A stretch of 64,000 nucleotides of DNA, taken from Novosphingobium sp. SG919 (GTDB lineage: Bacteria; Pseudomonadota; Alphaproteobacteria; Sphingomonadales; Sphingomonadaceae). The stretch spans positions 434,001 to 498,000 of the forward strand of contig NZ_JABCNG010000003.1 in assembly GCF_012932495.1 (NCBI RefSeq), written 5' to 3'. Positions 46,154 to 53,690 of the stretch are shown here, piece after piece. Made by a program: the position numbers and the translations under genes. The notes beneath the pieces were generated by a model. That model was given only the letters and a program-made list of their open reading frames with translations. It was not told the DNA's origin and ran no database searches. Positions within the stretch are counted from its first letter, which is position 1; each line of letters begins with the position of its first letter.

Positions 46154-48370
46154 GTGGTCGCGCCGGTCTCCTATTTCGGTATCCGCCACCATGGCCCAGG
46201 CTCGGCCCGGCGGCTGGTTGAGGCGCTGGATGATCTACGCCCCTGCGCGGTGCTGATCGAGGGGCCGGCCGACGCCACGCACCTGCTTTCGATGCTGGCC
46301 GATCCGGCGCTGGAAACACCGGTCGCGCTGCTGACCTATGCGCAGGACGATCCCTCCCGCGCGAGCTTCTTCCCTTTCGCCGAATATTCGCCCGAGTTCC
46401 AGGCGGCCCGCTGGTCGCTGGCCCATGGCGCCGATTTGCTCTTTATCGACCTCCCCGCCGCCGACCGTCTGGCCGAGGAGGACAATGCCGCACCAGAGAT
46501 ACCGCCCAACCCTATCGCCCAAGATCCAATCGGCTCGCTGGCACAGGCTGCTGGCTATGATGATGGCGAATCATGGTGGGCCGATGTCATCGAGCAGAAC
46601 CCTTCTCCCGGCCCGGTCTTTGCCGCAGTTGCCGATGCCATGACTGCGCTGCGACGCGAATCCGGCCCGCTCCCGGCCTACGAGGCTGCGCGCGAGGCGC
46701 ATATGCGGATCGAGATCGCCCGCGTCGCCAAGGACAGCCCCGGTCCGGTGGCGGTGGTTTGCGGCGCCTGGCATGTGCCTGCTCTGGCAGAAAAGCACAG
46801 TCTTGCCGCCGACCGCGCTCTGCTCAAGGGCCGCGCCAAGGTGAAGATCAAAGCCACGTGGGCGCCTTGGACCACGCCGCGTCTTGCCTATGCCAGTGGC
46901 TATGGTGCTGGTGTGGCAGCGCCTGGCTGGTGCGCGCATGTGTGGCACAGCGGCGGGGCGGCGGATAGCAATGCGGTCTGGCTCGCCAAGATCGCCCATA
47001 CCTTGCGCGAGAGGGGGCATTTCGTTTCGACCGCCGCCTTGATCGAAGCGCAGCGGCTTGGCACTGCGCTGGCCGCAATGCGCGGCCGGCCCACGCCGGG
47101 GTTCGAGGAAATGCGCGAGGCCACGATTGCCTGCCTTTGCCATGGCGAACGTGCGGTGTGGGACGACATTGCCGCTCAGTTGCTGGTCGGTTCGGGCGTT
47201 GGCGTGATCCCCAGTGGCACCCCGCTTGCCCCATTGCTCGAAGATCTTGCTCGGCAGCAAAAGGCGACGCGGCTCAAGCCCGAGGCGCTCGAACGCGCTC
47301 TGACGCTCGACTTGCGCAGCGAAAGCGGCCTTGCCCGATCCGCCTTGCTCCACCGCCTGACGGCGCTGGGCATTCCCTGGGGGCGACTGACCGACGCCGG
47401 GCGTAGCCGCGGGACGTTTCGCGAGAACTGGCTTTTGCGCTGGGAGCCCGAATATGCGGTGCGGCTGGTCGAGAACCTTGTCCATGGCTCGACCATCGCC
47501 GAGGCGGCCGCCAATTGCCTGCTCGAAACCATGCGTGGCGAGGGCAATCTGGGCATGCTCGCGCGGCTGGTTCGCGACGCGATGATTGCCGATCTGCCAC
47601 GCGCCACGGATGCAGGCATCGCCCTGATGGAAGAAAAGGCAGCGCTGACTAGCGATTGCCCGGGCATGCTGGTCGCGCTGCCACCCATGGCCGATGTCCT
47701 GCGCTATGGCGAGGCGCGCGCGGGCACGGTTGAACATCTGGCCGCGCTGATGCCGCGCATCGTGGTGCAGGCATCGCTGGCGCTGGCCTATGCCGCGCGC
47801 AATCTGGACGCCGAGGCGGCCGCGGCGCTGCGCGAGGCGATCCTTGCCGCCGATGGAGCTATCACACTGGCGGAGCTTGGCGGCGATATTGCGGAAAGCT
47901 GGTATACCGCGCTGGCGGCCGTCATTGCCGATCAGCAGGCGACAAGGCTGGTGTCCGGCGCTGCCGCAAGACTGCTTTTTGAAGCGGATCGGCTTCCCGC
48001 CGACGAGGCTGCCACCTTGCTTTCGCGGATGCTCTCTCCCGGCACGCCAGTGGCCGAGGCGGCGGGCTTCTTTGAAGGTTTCTTTGACGGCATGGGCCAG
48101 CGACTGATCCACGATGACCCGCTGCGTGATGCTGTCGATGCCTGGATCAGCGCGCTGGAGGAAGAAGCATTTGTGGCGAGCCTGCCGCTGTTGCGCCGCG
48201 TCTTCTCGCGGCTCGACAAGGCAGAGCGGCGGCGGCTGGCCGATGCCGCGCTGGGGCGTGACGATGTCGGAGGTGGGCGCCTCTATCGCCTGCTGCCTGC
48301 TGCCGCCACGCTTTGGCCCGCGCACGAGGCACGCGTTCTTGCTCTCTTGCAGGCGGGAGCACCCGCATGA
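46154..48370 (+). CDS. DUF5682-like protein (YehM-like)
   Basis: The 738-residue protein starts at GTG 46154, 4 bp after the MoxR stop. The N-terminal 300 residues hold the conserved set YFGIRHHGPGSARRL (7-21), VLIEGPADATHLL (33-45) and VVCGAWHVPALAEKH (about 196-210). This pattern of HH, EGP and GxxH recalls the TIKI/TraB/ChaN hydrolase superfamily (inference from motifs). The C-terminal 400 residues are helical repeats. E. coli YehM is the related uncharacterised protein. It overlaps the vWA gene by 4 bp. Confidence 0.82.
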   Translation: MVAPVSYFGIRHHGPGSARRLVEALDDLRPCAVLIEGPADATHLLSMLADPALETPVALLTYAQDDPSRASFFPFAEYSPEFQAARWSLAHGADLLFIDLPAADRLAEEDNAAPEIPPNPIAQDPIGSLAQAAGYDDGESWWADVIEQNPSPGPVFAAVADAMTALRRESGPLPAYEAAREAHMRIEIARVAKDSPGPVAVVCGAWHVPALAEKHSLAADRALLKGRAKVKIKATWAPWTTPRLAYASGYGAGVAAPGWCAHVWHSGGAADSNAVWLAKIAHTLRERGHFVSTAALIEAQRLGTALAAMRGRPTPGFEEMREATIACLCHGERAVWDDIAAQLLVGSGVGVIPSGTPLAPLLEDLARQQKATRLKPEALERALTLDLRSESGLARSALLHRLTALGIPWGRLTDAGRSRGTFRENWLLRWEPEYAVRLVENLVHGSTIAEAAANCLLETMRGEGNLGMLARLVRDAMIADLPRATDAGIALMEEKAALTSDCPGMLVALPPMADVLRYGEARAGTVEHLAALMPRIVVQASLALAYAARNLDAEAAAALREAILAADGAITLAELGGDIAESWYTALAAVIADQQATRLVSGAAARLLFEADRLPADEAATLLSRMLSPGTPVAEAAGFFEGFFDGMGQRLIHDDPLRDAVDAWISALEEEAFVASLPLLRRVFSRLDKAERRRLADAALGRDDVGGGRLYRLLPAAATLWPAHEARVLALLQAGAPA

Positions 48371-49542
48371 GCCAAGACGAACGTATCCGCCGCTGGACTC
48401 TGGCCTTGGGCGTCGAGGAAAGCGAGAGCGAGCGATCGGCCCTCTCGGCATCCGACCTGCGCATGGCGCAGGCGCTTTCCGCGCTTTATGGCGATGGGGA
48501 GGATGGCGGGAAGAAAGGCAGCGGAGGCCTCGGTGCATCGGCCCCACGCGTTGCCCGCTGGCTGGGCGACATTCGCGAGTTCTTCCCCACGCCGGTGGTT
48601 CAGGTCATCCAGAAAGACGCCTTCGAGCGCAAGGGCCTGCGCCAGATGCTGCTCGAACCGGAATTCCTCGCCACCGTGGAGGCCGATGTCAGCCTTGTCG
48701 CCGATCTCGTCGCGCTGCGCTCGGTGATGCCGGAAAAGACCAAGGAAACCGCGCGCATTGTCATTGCCAAAGTCGTGGCGGAATTGATGGAGCGGCTGGA
48801 ACGGCGCACGGGTGATGCGATCCGCGGCGCGCTTGATCGGTCGCGCCGCACCAATCGCCCGCGCTTTGCCGATATTGACTGGCCGCGCACGATCCGCGCC
48901 AATCTGCGGCATTATCAAGCCGAGCATGGCACAATCGTCCCCGAAAGGCTGGTCGGCTTTCTGCGCCAGCAGCGCCGTATTGCCGACCTTGATGAAGTCG
49001 TGCTCTGTGTCGACCAGTCGGGCTCAATGGCGACGTCGGTGGTCTATGCCTCGATCTTTGCTGCAGTCATGGCGTCGCTCCCTGTGGTGGCGACCAAGCT
49101 CGTCTGCTTCGATACCGCTATCGTCGATCTGACTGAAGAACTGGCTGACCCGGTAGAAGTGCTGTTCGGCGTCCAACTGGGCGGGGGCACCGATATCAAC
49201 CGCGCGGTGGCCTATTGCGAAGAGCGCATCGAGCGTCCGGCCAAGTCGCATCTCGTTTTGATTACCGACCTTTATGAAGGCGGCGATGCGGAGGCCTTGC
49301 TCGACCGGCTGGCGCGCCTGGTGCTTTCGGGCGTCAATGTCATCGTGCTGTTGGCACTCACCGACAGCGGACGCCCTTCCTATGATCCCGCGCTATCCGC
49401 AAAAGTTGCCGCGCTGGACATTCCGGTCTTCGCCTGCACCCCCGATGAGTTCCCCGATCTCATGGGCACCGCGCTGCGCCGCGAGGATATCCATAGCTGG
49501 GCGGCCGATCGGGATATCAGGCTGATCAGGCCTGACGGATAG
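48367..49542 (+). CDS. vWA domain protein (YehP-like)
   Basis: The 391-residue protein has a basic helical N-terminal half and a von Willebrand A domain (about 208-391). The MIDAS metal site is complete: LCVDQSGSM (Asp216, Ser218, Ser220), the Thr in GGGTDINRA and Asp in LITDLYEGGD. It would bind Mg2+ and a client acidic residue, and likely pairs with the MoxR ATPase of the same operon. E. coli YehP is the counterpart. ATG 48367 overlaps the previous stop (ATGA). Confidence 0.88.
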   Translation: MSQDERIRRWTLALGVEESESERSALSASDLRMAQALSALYGDGEDGGKKGSGGLGASAPRVARWLGDIREFFPTPVVQVIQKDAFERKGLRQMLLEPEFLATVEADVSLVADLVALRSVMPEKTKETARIVIAKVVAELMERLERRTGDAIRGALDRSRRTNRPRFADIDWPRTIRANLRHYQAEHGTIVPERLVGFLRQQRRIADLDEVVLCVDQSGSMATSVVYASIFAAVMASLPVVATKLVCFDTAIVDLTEELADPVEVLFGVQLGGGTDINRAVAYCEERIERPAKSHLVLITDLYEGGDAEALLDRLARLVLSGVNVIVLLALTDSGRPSYDPALSAKVAALDIPVFACTPDEFPDLMGTALRREDIHSWAADRDIRLIRPDG

Positions 49543-49932
49543 GGCATGCCCGGATCGACCGGCATTCACGAACCCGAGCCATGGCATGAGGCGAGACTTC
49601 CCGAGCCGGATGGCCTGAAAAATGCCGCAGATTTCAGCGGCTTGTAAAGCTGTTAGGGATGTCCTGAGACCGAGAACTGGAGGTAGCGGGAATCCAATTG
49701 ATAAACTAACAATTTGATATGATTTCAGTATGTTGTGTGATTCGAAAATCGGTCCATCACGCGTGCCCCTGTCAAGAAAAATGTGACGCGGTTCGGTTCT
49801 CACGAGCGGAATCCAATCCCCGATTCGGCCGAGTCGCAGATCATGTTCTCGCGTCTCATTCCGGCGCCGATTGGCACCGGAGGAGGGGAACAAATTCGGT
49901 GCGACAACCGCCCAGAAAATGCAGCAGCAGCT
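49543..49932. other. Intergenic boundary between core-like and accessory DNA
   Basis: No gene is supported in these 390 bp. Base composition drops around 49680-49760. At 49678-49694 the sequence TGGAGGTAGCGGGAATC resembles the reverse complement of a tRNA/tmRNA 3' end (T-stem and acceptor). It is followed by CAATTGATAAACTAACAATTTG, a short dyad. This would fit an attachment-site remnant. The HNH gene ends at 49933. Confidence 0.35.
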
Positions 49933-50832
49933 TCAGAGCTTGAAGCGGTGCTCTCGGTGCCACCTGAGAAATTGCGGATGCGGGCGATCAGCTTCGCGCT
50001 GCGGCAGCAAGATTCGGCCCGTGGCATTGATGACCGATCGGATGCTGTCAGGATCATTTGCTTGCCGCGAAATCATGATGCGCATGTCGTCGTCCAGTCC
50101 AATCAGACCTCGGTCGAACATCCAATGTGCGGTGCCGGAAAGGGCCAAGCCATTGCTCACAATGTCAGGCCCACTAGCTTCCACGGGGCGGATGTGAGCG
50201 GCCTCAACTTCGGCCCGCCCGCCACCGTTGATGAGCTTTAGCCCGGTGACGGCACAGCGTTCATCATAGGCTCGCAACACAATTCGGCGAAACACGCGAT
50301 CGCGCACTACGCGGGAAACGATAGCGGAAACGCGTTCCCTAGCCTCATCGAACACAAAGGGGGCTGACTCTTCACGAACAATTTGTTCGTCGATTAGCAA
50401 ATCTGTCCGTGGCAGCAGCGGCTTCTCATCGGCCAGTCCGGCGGCCACGATACGATTGAAGTCGCTGGAAGACAGGCCTCGAACGGCTGCTTGAGCTCGC
50501 CCGGAAATGGCTCCAACCTCGTTGAGCAGGCCGCGTTCGATAGGCCCATCTTCATCAGAAAATGGAACAGGGCTTGCGAAATCCAGATAGCTGCCGGGCG
50601 CGATCAGAGCAAGGTACATGCCGGACGTTGTCGGGTCGGCGATGATCCGCTCGACTTTGGCCACTGCGTAGTAGCCTCGCGTGCCTGTAACCTTTCTCGG
50701 CTCGTAGTAAATAATCCAGTCGCCGACGCAGGCTCGGGCGCGTTCCAGATACTGTTTCGGAAACTGGTATCGCTCGGCCGGGGTGTCGTCGTAGATCGAA
50801 TCAGACCGATGGATGAACACGCCGAATGCCAT
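49933..50832 (-). CDS. HNH endonuclease with PUA/EVE-like N-terminal domain
   Basis: The 299-residue protein has an N-terminal beta-rich domain (about 1-100; VGDWIIYYEPRKV, GYYAVAKVERI) that looks like PUA/EVE-type modified-base readers. A helical linker leads to a C-terminal HNH nuclease: CAVTGLKLINGGGR, EAAHIRPVEASGPDIVSNGLAL and HWMFDRGLIGLDDD. The Asn and His residues of the HNH fold are intact. Such proteins are typical modification-dependent restriction enzymes (family knowledge; target inferred). Start ATG 50832 has no strong ribosome site. It lies at the edge of the accessory region. Confidence 0.85.
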   Translation of the reverse strand: MAFGVFIHRSDSIYDDTPAERYQFPKQYLERARACVGDWIIYYEPRKVTGTRGYYAVAKVERIIADPTTSGMYLALIAPGSYLDFASPVPFSDEDGPIERGLLNEVGAISGRAQAAVRGLSSSDFNRIVAAGLADEKPLLPRTDLLIDEQIVREESAPFVFDEARERVSAIVSRVVRDRVFRRIVLRAYDERCAVTGLKLINGGGRAEVEAAHIRPVEASGPDIVSNGLALSGTAHWMFDRGLIGLDDDMRIMISRQANDPDSIRSVINATGRILLPQREADRPHPQFLRWHREHRFKL

Positions 50833-51131
50833 GACAGAAAGATAGCCCGAAAGCAGCCTGTCGAAAAAGATTAAAGTTCGCGGCTTAAGGCTGGGTAGTA
50901 CGACGTCGTAGCCTTATTGGCTGCCGATCGAATTGTGTTGTCCGGGTGTGAGCCGCCAACAGCGGGCGAGCATCAGTCAGGGAATTGCCGCCGCGATTGC
51001 GGACATTCAACGCCTCTTGTCACCTCATCAATAGCTTCCTTCCGTTCATCGCATACGAGAAGCCCTCCAACAAATCCGGTACGTTTCAATGTCGGGACTT
51101 TTGCGTCAAAAGCGTAGGAGACCAGCCTCCA
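50833..51131. other. Intergenic stretch between HNH gene and AbiE operon
   Basis: No independent gene is supported. On the minus strand the frame after the amber stop at 51132 stays open for 52 codons to a TGA at 50973, which may be the remainder of an interrupted third gene of the AbiE operon. The HNH promoter should lie in 50833-50970; AT content is raised there but I could not define boxes. Confidence 0.4.
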
Positions 51132-51245
51132 CTAGCGGTATTTCATAAACTCGCCACTAACTGTCGTCGCGTCGAACGCAGTGCGAAAGGCTTGGTAGAA
51201 GGCGGTCAGCTTCGCGGAGCGATCACGGGAGAACTGATCGGTCAT
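51132..51245 (-). CDS. Short ORF coupled to AbiEii (possibly truncated gene)
   Basis: ATG 51245 overlaps the AbiEii stop (ATGA, 51242-51245) and encodes 37 residues beginning MTDQFSRDRSAKLTAFYQ and ending at TAG. The coupling argues that it is translated. After the amber stop the same frame remains open for 52 more codons, so this may be the front of a roughly 90-residue protein broken by a nonsense change. No family is recognised. Confidence 0.4.
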   Translation of the reverse strand: MTDQFSRDRSAKLTAFYQAFRTAFDATTVSGEFMKYR

Positions 51246-52174
51246 AGTGGCGAGATAAGAACTTGATCCGGCTTTGGCGACCAGGGAAGTGAGCGATAGA
51301 ACGCATCGACAATTGCGAAGCATTCCTCAAAATCAGGCAAGGCGCCGATTTCGATCTCAAGGGTCGCCCATTCTTTAAAGGCACGATCACGCACCTCGGG
51401 CCTGGCCAATGATTCCGGCTCGGGTGTTGGGCAATTCATGGTGCGCGCGGCGCATTTTTCGTAAAGAAGCTTGAGAAGGCGTGCCTTTTCGCTTTCATCG
51501 AACTCGAAGCGCTTGAGCAAGGAGGCGATGTCGTAGAAATCCTGCCTACGGCCCCGATTGCGCTTCTCCTGCTGAAGGAGTGCGCGGATTTTTTCGGTAA
51601 TGAGGTCGTGAAGCGAGTAAGCTCCAATTGCGGCGCCGTCGCCAAATGTGACAATCTGGATCGCGCCGACCGGCTCCTTGAAGGAGATATCGACCTCAAG
51701 GATCTGTGATGATTTGCCCTCCTCGAAATGACGCTCCTGAGGCGATCCGCGCAGGGCATAGCCAATTTTGACCTTCAGAGCTGGGCCGGTTGACTCGGCA
51801 AATTTTGCACGAGACGGCAGATAGCGGCATGACTGGACCGCACATCGCAGGTCTGGATAACCCAGGCGCGCTGCTGCGCGGGGGAATGCAGCGTTCAACT
51901 CATCCCTGAGTGCATCGGCGATCGCTGGTTCGGGCTCGCTGATTGCGGTAAAATCGATGTCGCCAGTTTGGCGGGGGCTACCATAAACCACCCCCATCAG
52001 GATCCCGCCCTTGAGAAATATCTCGCGGGAGAAGCGTGGTGTCATGGCTAAGGCCGCCAGGAACACTTCGGTTGCCTGGCGCTCGACATAGGCCACCGGA
52101 TCGGCCTTGGCCCGGTCGATCCAATCCTCGATATTGACCTGGATCGTCTTTTCGACCGGCACGGCGTCAGGCAT
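51242..52174 (-). CDS. abiEii: AbiEii/AbiGii-type nucleotidyltransferase toxin
   Basis: The 310-residue protein matches the AbiEii toxin family. The nucleotidyltransferase core has FLKGGILMGVVYGSPRQTGD followed by IDF (about 53-75; the GS and DxD residues), then LEVDISFKEP, and LITEKIRALLQQ and RGRRQDFYDIASLL further on. AbiEii toxins modify a cellular RNA or protein with nucleotide and stop growth, aborting phage infection. ATG 52174 overlaps the antitoxin stop by 8 bp. The layout antitoxin-then-toxin is standard. Confidence 0.9.
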   Translation of the reverse strand: MPDAVPVEKTIQVNIEDWIDRAKADPVAYVERQATEVFLAALAMTPRFSREIFLKGGILMGVVYGSPRQTGDIDFTAISEPEPAIADALRDELNAAFPRAAARLGYPDLRCAVQSCRYLPSRAKFAESTGPALKVKIGYALRGSPQERHFEEGKSSQILEVDISFKEPVGAIQIVTFGDGAAIGAYSLHDLITEKIRALLQQEKRNRGRRQDFYDIASLLKRFEFDESEKARLLKLLYEKCAARTMNCPTPEPESLARPEVRDRAFKEWATLEIEIGALPDFEECFAIVDAFYRSLPWSPKPDQVLISPL

Positions 52175-53093
52175 TTAGCGAAAGCATCCATTTTTCGGAG
52201 AAAATCGGAGAAAATGGCTTGCCTGGGTCCAGCACGCGGCTTGATCCGCGCTGGGCATAGGCAAGCCATTCTTGAACACGGAGATCGTCGATTCCTAGAA
52301 CACCTTCCAGAATATAGCCTGCCCGGACCTTGAGGATAGGCTTTTCAGAACTCCCAACAACCTCGATGATTTCATCGAGGAAATTTCCGGCATGTTCCCG
52401 CCAGACATCCATGACATGGAGCATTCCGCCGCAAAGATCAGGGCTATCGATCATCTCAAGGAAGGTTTGCCCGATCGTTGCGATGCGAACGAAGCTTCCT
52501 CGGACATTCATGAAATTACGGTAGAATTTCGTGGCGACGAGGGAGAGGCGGCGGTCGCGAACGATATCTGGATGGGTGACGGCCTTTAGGCGTTCAACGT
52601 CATGGTCCAGATCGAAAAAGACGTCACCGAAATCCGCTTCCATTTTGCTGTCGAGCATCTCCCGGCGCAATTTCGGGGTGGGCTGCGTCATGAGGAGTGC
52701 TTCGGGTCTGCGGTTGGTCAGGCCATATCGCTGCATGGCCGATAAGTGGCTGACGTAACAAAATGGGTCGATGCTGCAGACCAGTTCCTCTGGAGAGAGG
52801 TCGGGCTTTGAGACAATGCGCCATTGGCTAGCATAATCGATATCCGGGCGAATATGGCCATGCACACGCAAAATCTCGCGAGTACGCCGGAAGCTTACGC
52901 GCGTCGGCAGCCTATCCCGAAGGTAAGGTACGTTCCCGCGTTGGTAGAGGGCTACGACGATGCGGAATAACTCATAGTTGCTGAGGACTGGCTTGTCCTG
53001 CTGATCGAGCTCGGCGAGCAGCGCTTGGGCCAGTTTGGTCACGCGAAGGCTATGACGCAAAGGCGTTGAAATCTGCTGCTCGGTCTCGATCAT
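52167..53093 (-). CDS. abiEi: AbiEi-type antitoxin/transcriptional autorepressor
   Basis: The 308-residue protein fits the type IV antitoxin AbiEi family: an N-terminal winged-helix region (LSNYELFRIVVALYQRG near residue 38) and a larger C-terminal domain with EELVCSIDPFCYVSHLSAMQRYGLT. Antitoxins of this class neutralise AbiEii without binding it, and bind inverted repeats in their own promoter (established for Streptococcus and Serratia AbiE). Start ATG 53093 lies 5 bp from a 47-bp palindrome that also covers the predicted -10 box, so strong autorepression is likely. Confidence 0.87.
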   Translation of the reverse strand: MIETEQQISTPLRHSLRVTKLAQALLAELDQQDKPVLSNYELFRIVVALYQRGNVPYLRDRLPTRVSFRRTREILRVHGHIRPDIDYASQWRIVSKPDLSPEELVCSIDPFCYVSHLSAMQRYGLTNRRPEALLMTQPTPKLRREMLDSKMEADFGDVFFDLDHDVERLKAVTHPDIVRDRRLSLVATKFYRNFMNVRGSFVRIATIGQTFLEMIDSPDLCGGMLHVMDVWREHAGNFLDEIIEVVGSSEKPILKVRAGYILEGVLGIDDLRVQEWLAYAQRGSSRVLDPGKPFSPIFSEKWMLSLNA

Positions 53094-53097
53094 ATGA

Positions 53098-53144
53098 TCC
53101 AGCGATATAACCCTTGTCCTTAGGACAAGGGTTATATCGCTGGA
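53098..53144. promoter_or_regulatory. Perfect 47-bp palindrome 1 over the abiE promoter (candidate operator)
   Basis: The 23-bp arms 53098-53120 and 53122-53144 are exact reverse complements around a single central T, with centre CCTTAGG. The right arm contains the predicted -10 box of the AbiE operon and the left edge is 5 bp from its start codon. Transcribed, it would form an almost loopless hairpin that hides the ribosome site. Confidence 0.85.
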
Positions 53145-53158
53145 GGTAATCTTGTCAA
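53131..53158 (-). promoter_or_regulatory. Predicted sigma-70 promoter of abiEi-abiEii
   Basis: On the minus strand, TTGACA (53158-53153) is followed after 16 bp by TATAAC (53136-53131). The -35 match is perfect and the -10 lies inside palindrome 1, so a protein bound there would block RNA polymerase. The expected start point is near 53124. Confidence 0.7.
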
Positions 53159-53203
53159 GATTCTTTGAGCAGCTGCCGCAAGGGCAATTTGACAGCTTTG
53201 CAT

Positions 53204-53250
53204 CTATGCACTACCCTTTCCATCCTTAGGATGGAAAGGGTAGTGCATAG
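53204..53250. promoter_or_regulatory. Perfect 47-bp palindrome 2 upstream of abiE
   Basis: The 23-bp arms 53204-53226 and 53228-53250 are exact reverse complements around a single T, again with centre CCTTAGG. The centres of the two palindromes are 106 bp apart, close to ten DNA turns. Arms differ from palindrome 1 except for a shared ACCCTT and TCCT in each arm. Candidate second operator for cooperative AbiEi binding, or a relic of a palindrome-making process. Confidence 0.8.
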
Positions 53251-53690
53251 CCTGCAGATTGCCTTCAACATGCTTCTTTGATCTATCATCCAAGCCGGCA
53301 TTGGCCTCGAAAATCGCTAATGACCGGCTTCTTACGTCTTCCCGAAAAGACCATCTCCGGCGTGCGGGCTCCATCGCAAATGTCAAACCTGGAGAGATAA
53401 AGGCAGCGGCGCATATTACTTGGAATGACCATCAAACGAGATTTCCGTTTCCACAATGGTGGCCGAGTCCCTTCGCTTTGGCGATTGCCGCCCTCACACT
53501 GGTCGTTCCGCGACGCAGTCTGGGGCGTCGGAACCCGTCTTTCGTTCACCATCGCAGTAGAGCGCTTCAATGACGAGGGCTGGGACATTGCCCCCATTCC
53601 GAGATTTGCGTCAAAAGGACAGCTTGCAGCCGAACACCGGGCGTTTCGAGCGATGGCGTAGGGGAAGAAACGGGCATGACGCCCCAACCC
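53251..53690. other. Intergenic region without supported gene
   Basis: About 440 bp. A plus-strand frame of 78 codons (53425-53661) is open but has no recognisable family and no ribosome site, and other frames are open too. The text resembles the degenerate intergenic sequence that I recall from sphingomonad accessory regions. I do not call a gene. Confidence 0.4.

Noticed and set aside
49678..49694. A real tRNA or tmRNA gene at the island boundary
   Set aside because: Only 17 bases resemble a 3' end; no cloverleaf can be formed with the following sequence.
53098..53250. Protelomerase (telomere resolution) sites or a CRISPR-like array
   Set aside because: The palindromes resemble telRL sites in length, but there is no protelomerase gene, the centre is odd-length, and two different palindromes stand next to a promoter. 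There is no repeat-spacer periodicity for CRISPR.
53425..53661. 78-codon plus-strand frame between abiE and the MBL gene
   Set aside because: No ribosome site, no recognisable fold and competing open frames; more likely degenerate intergenic sequence.
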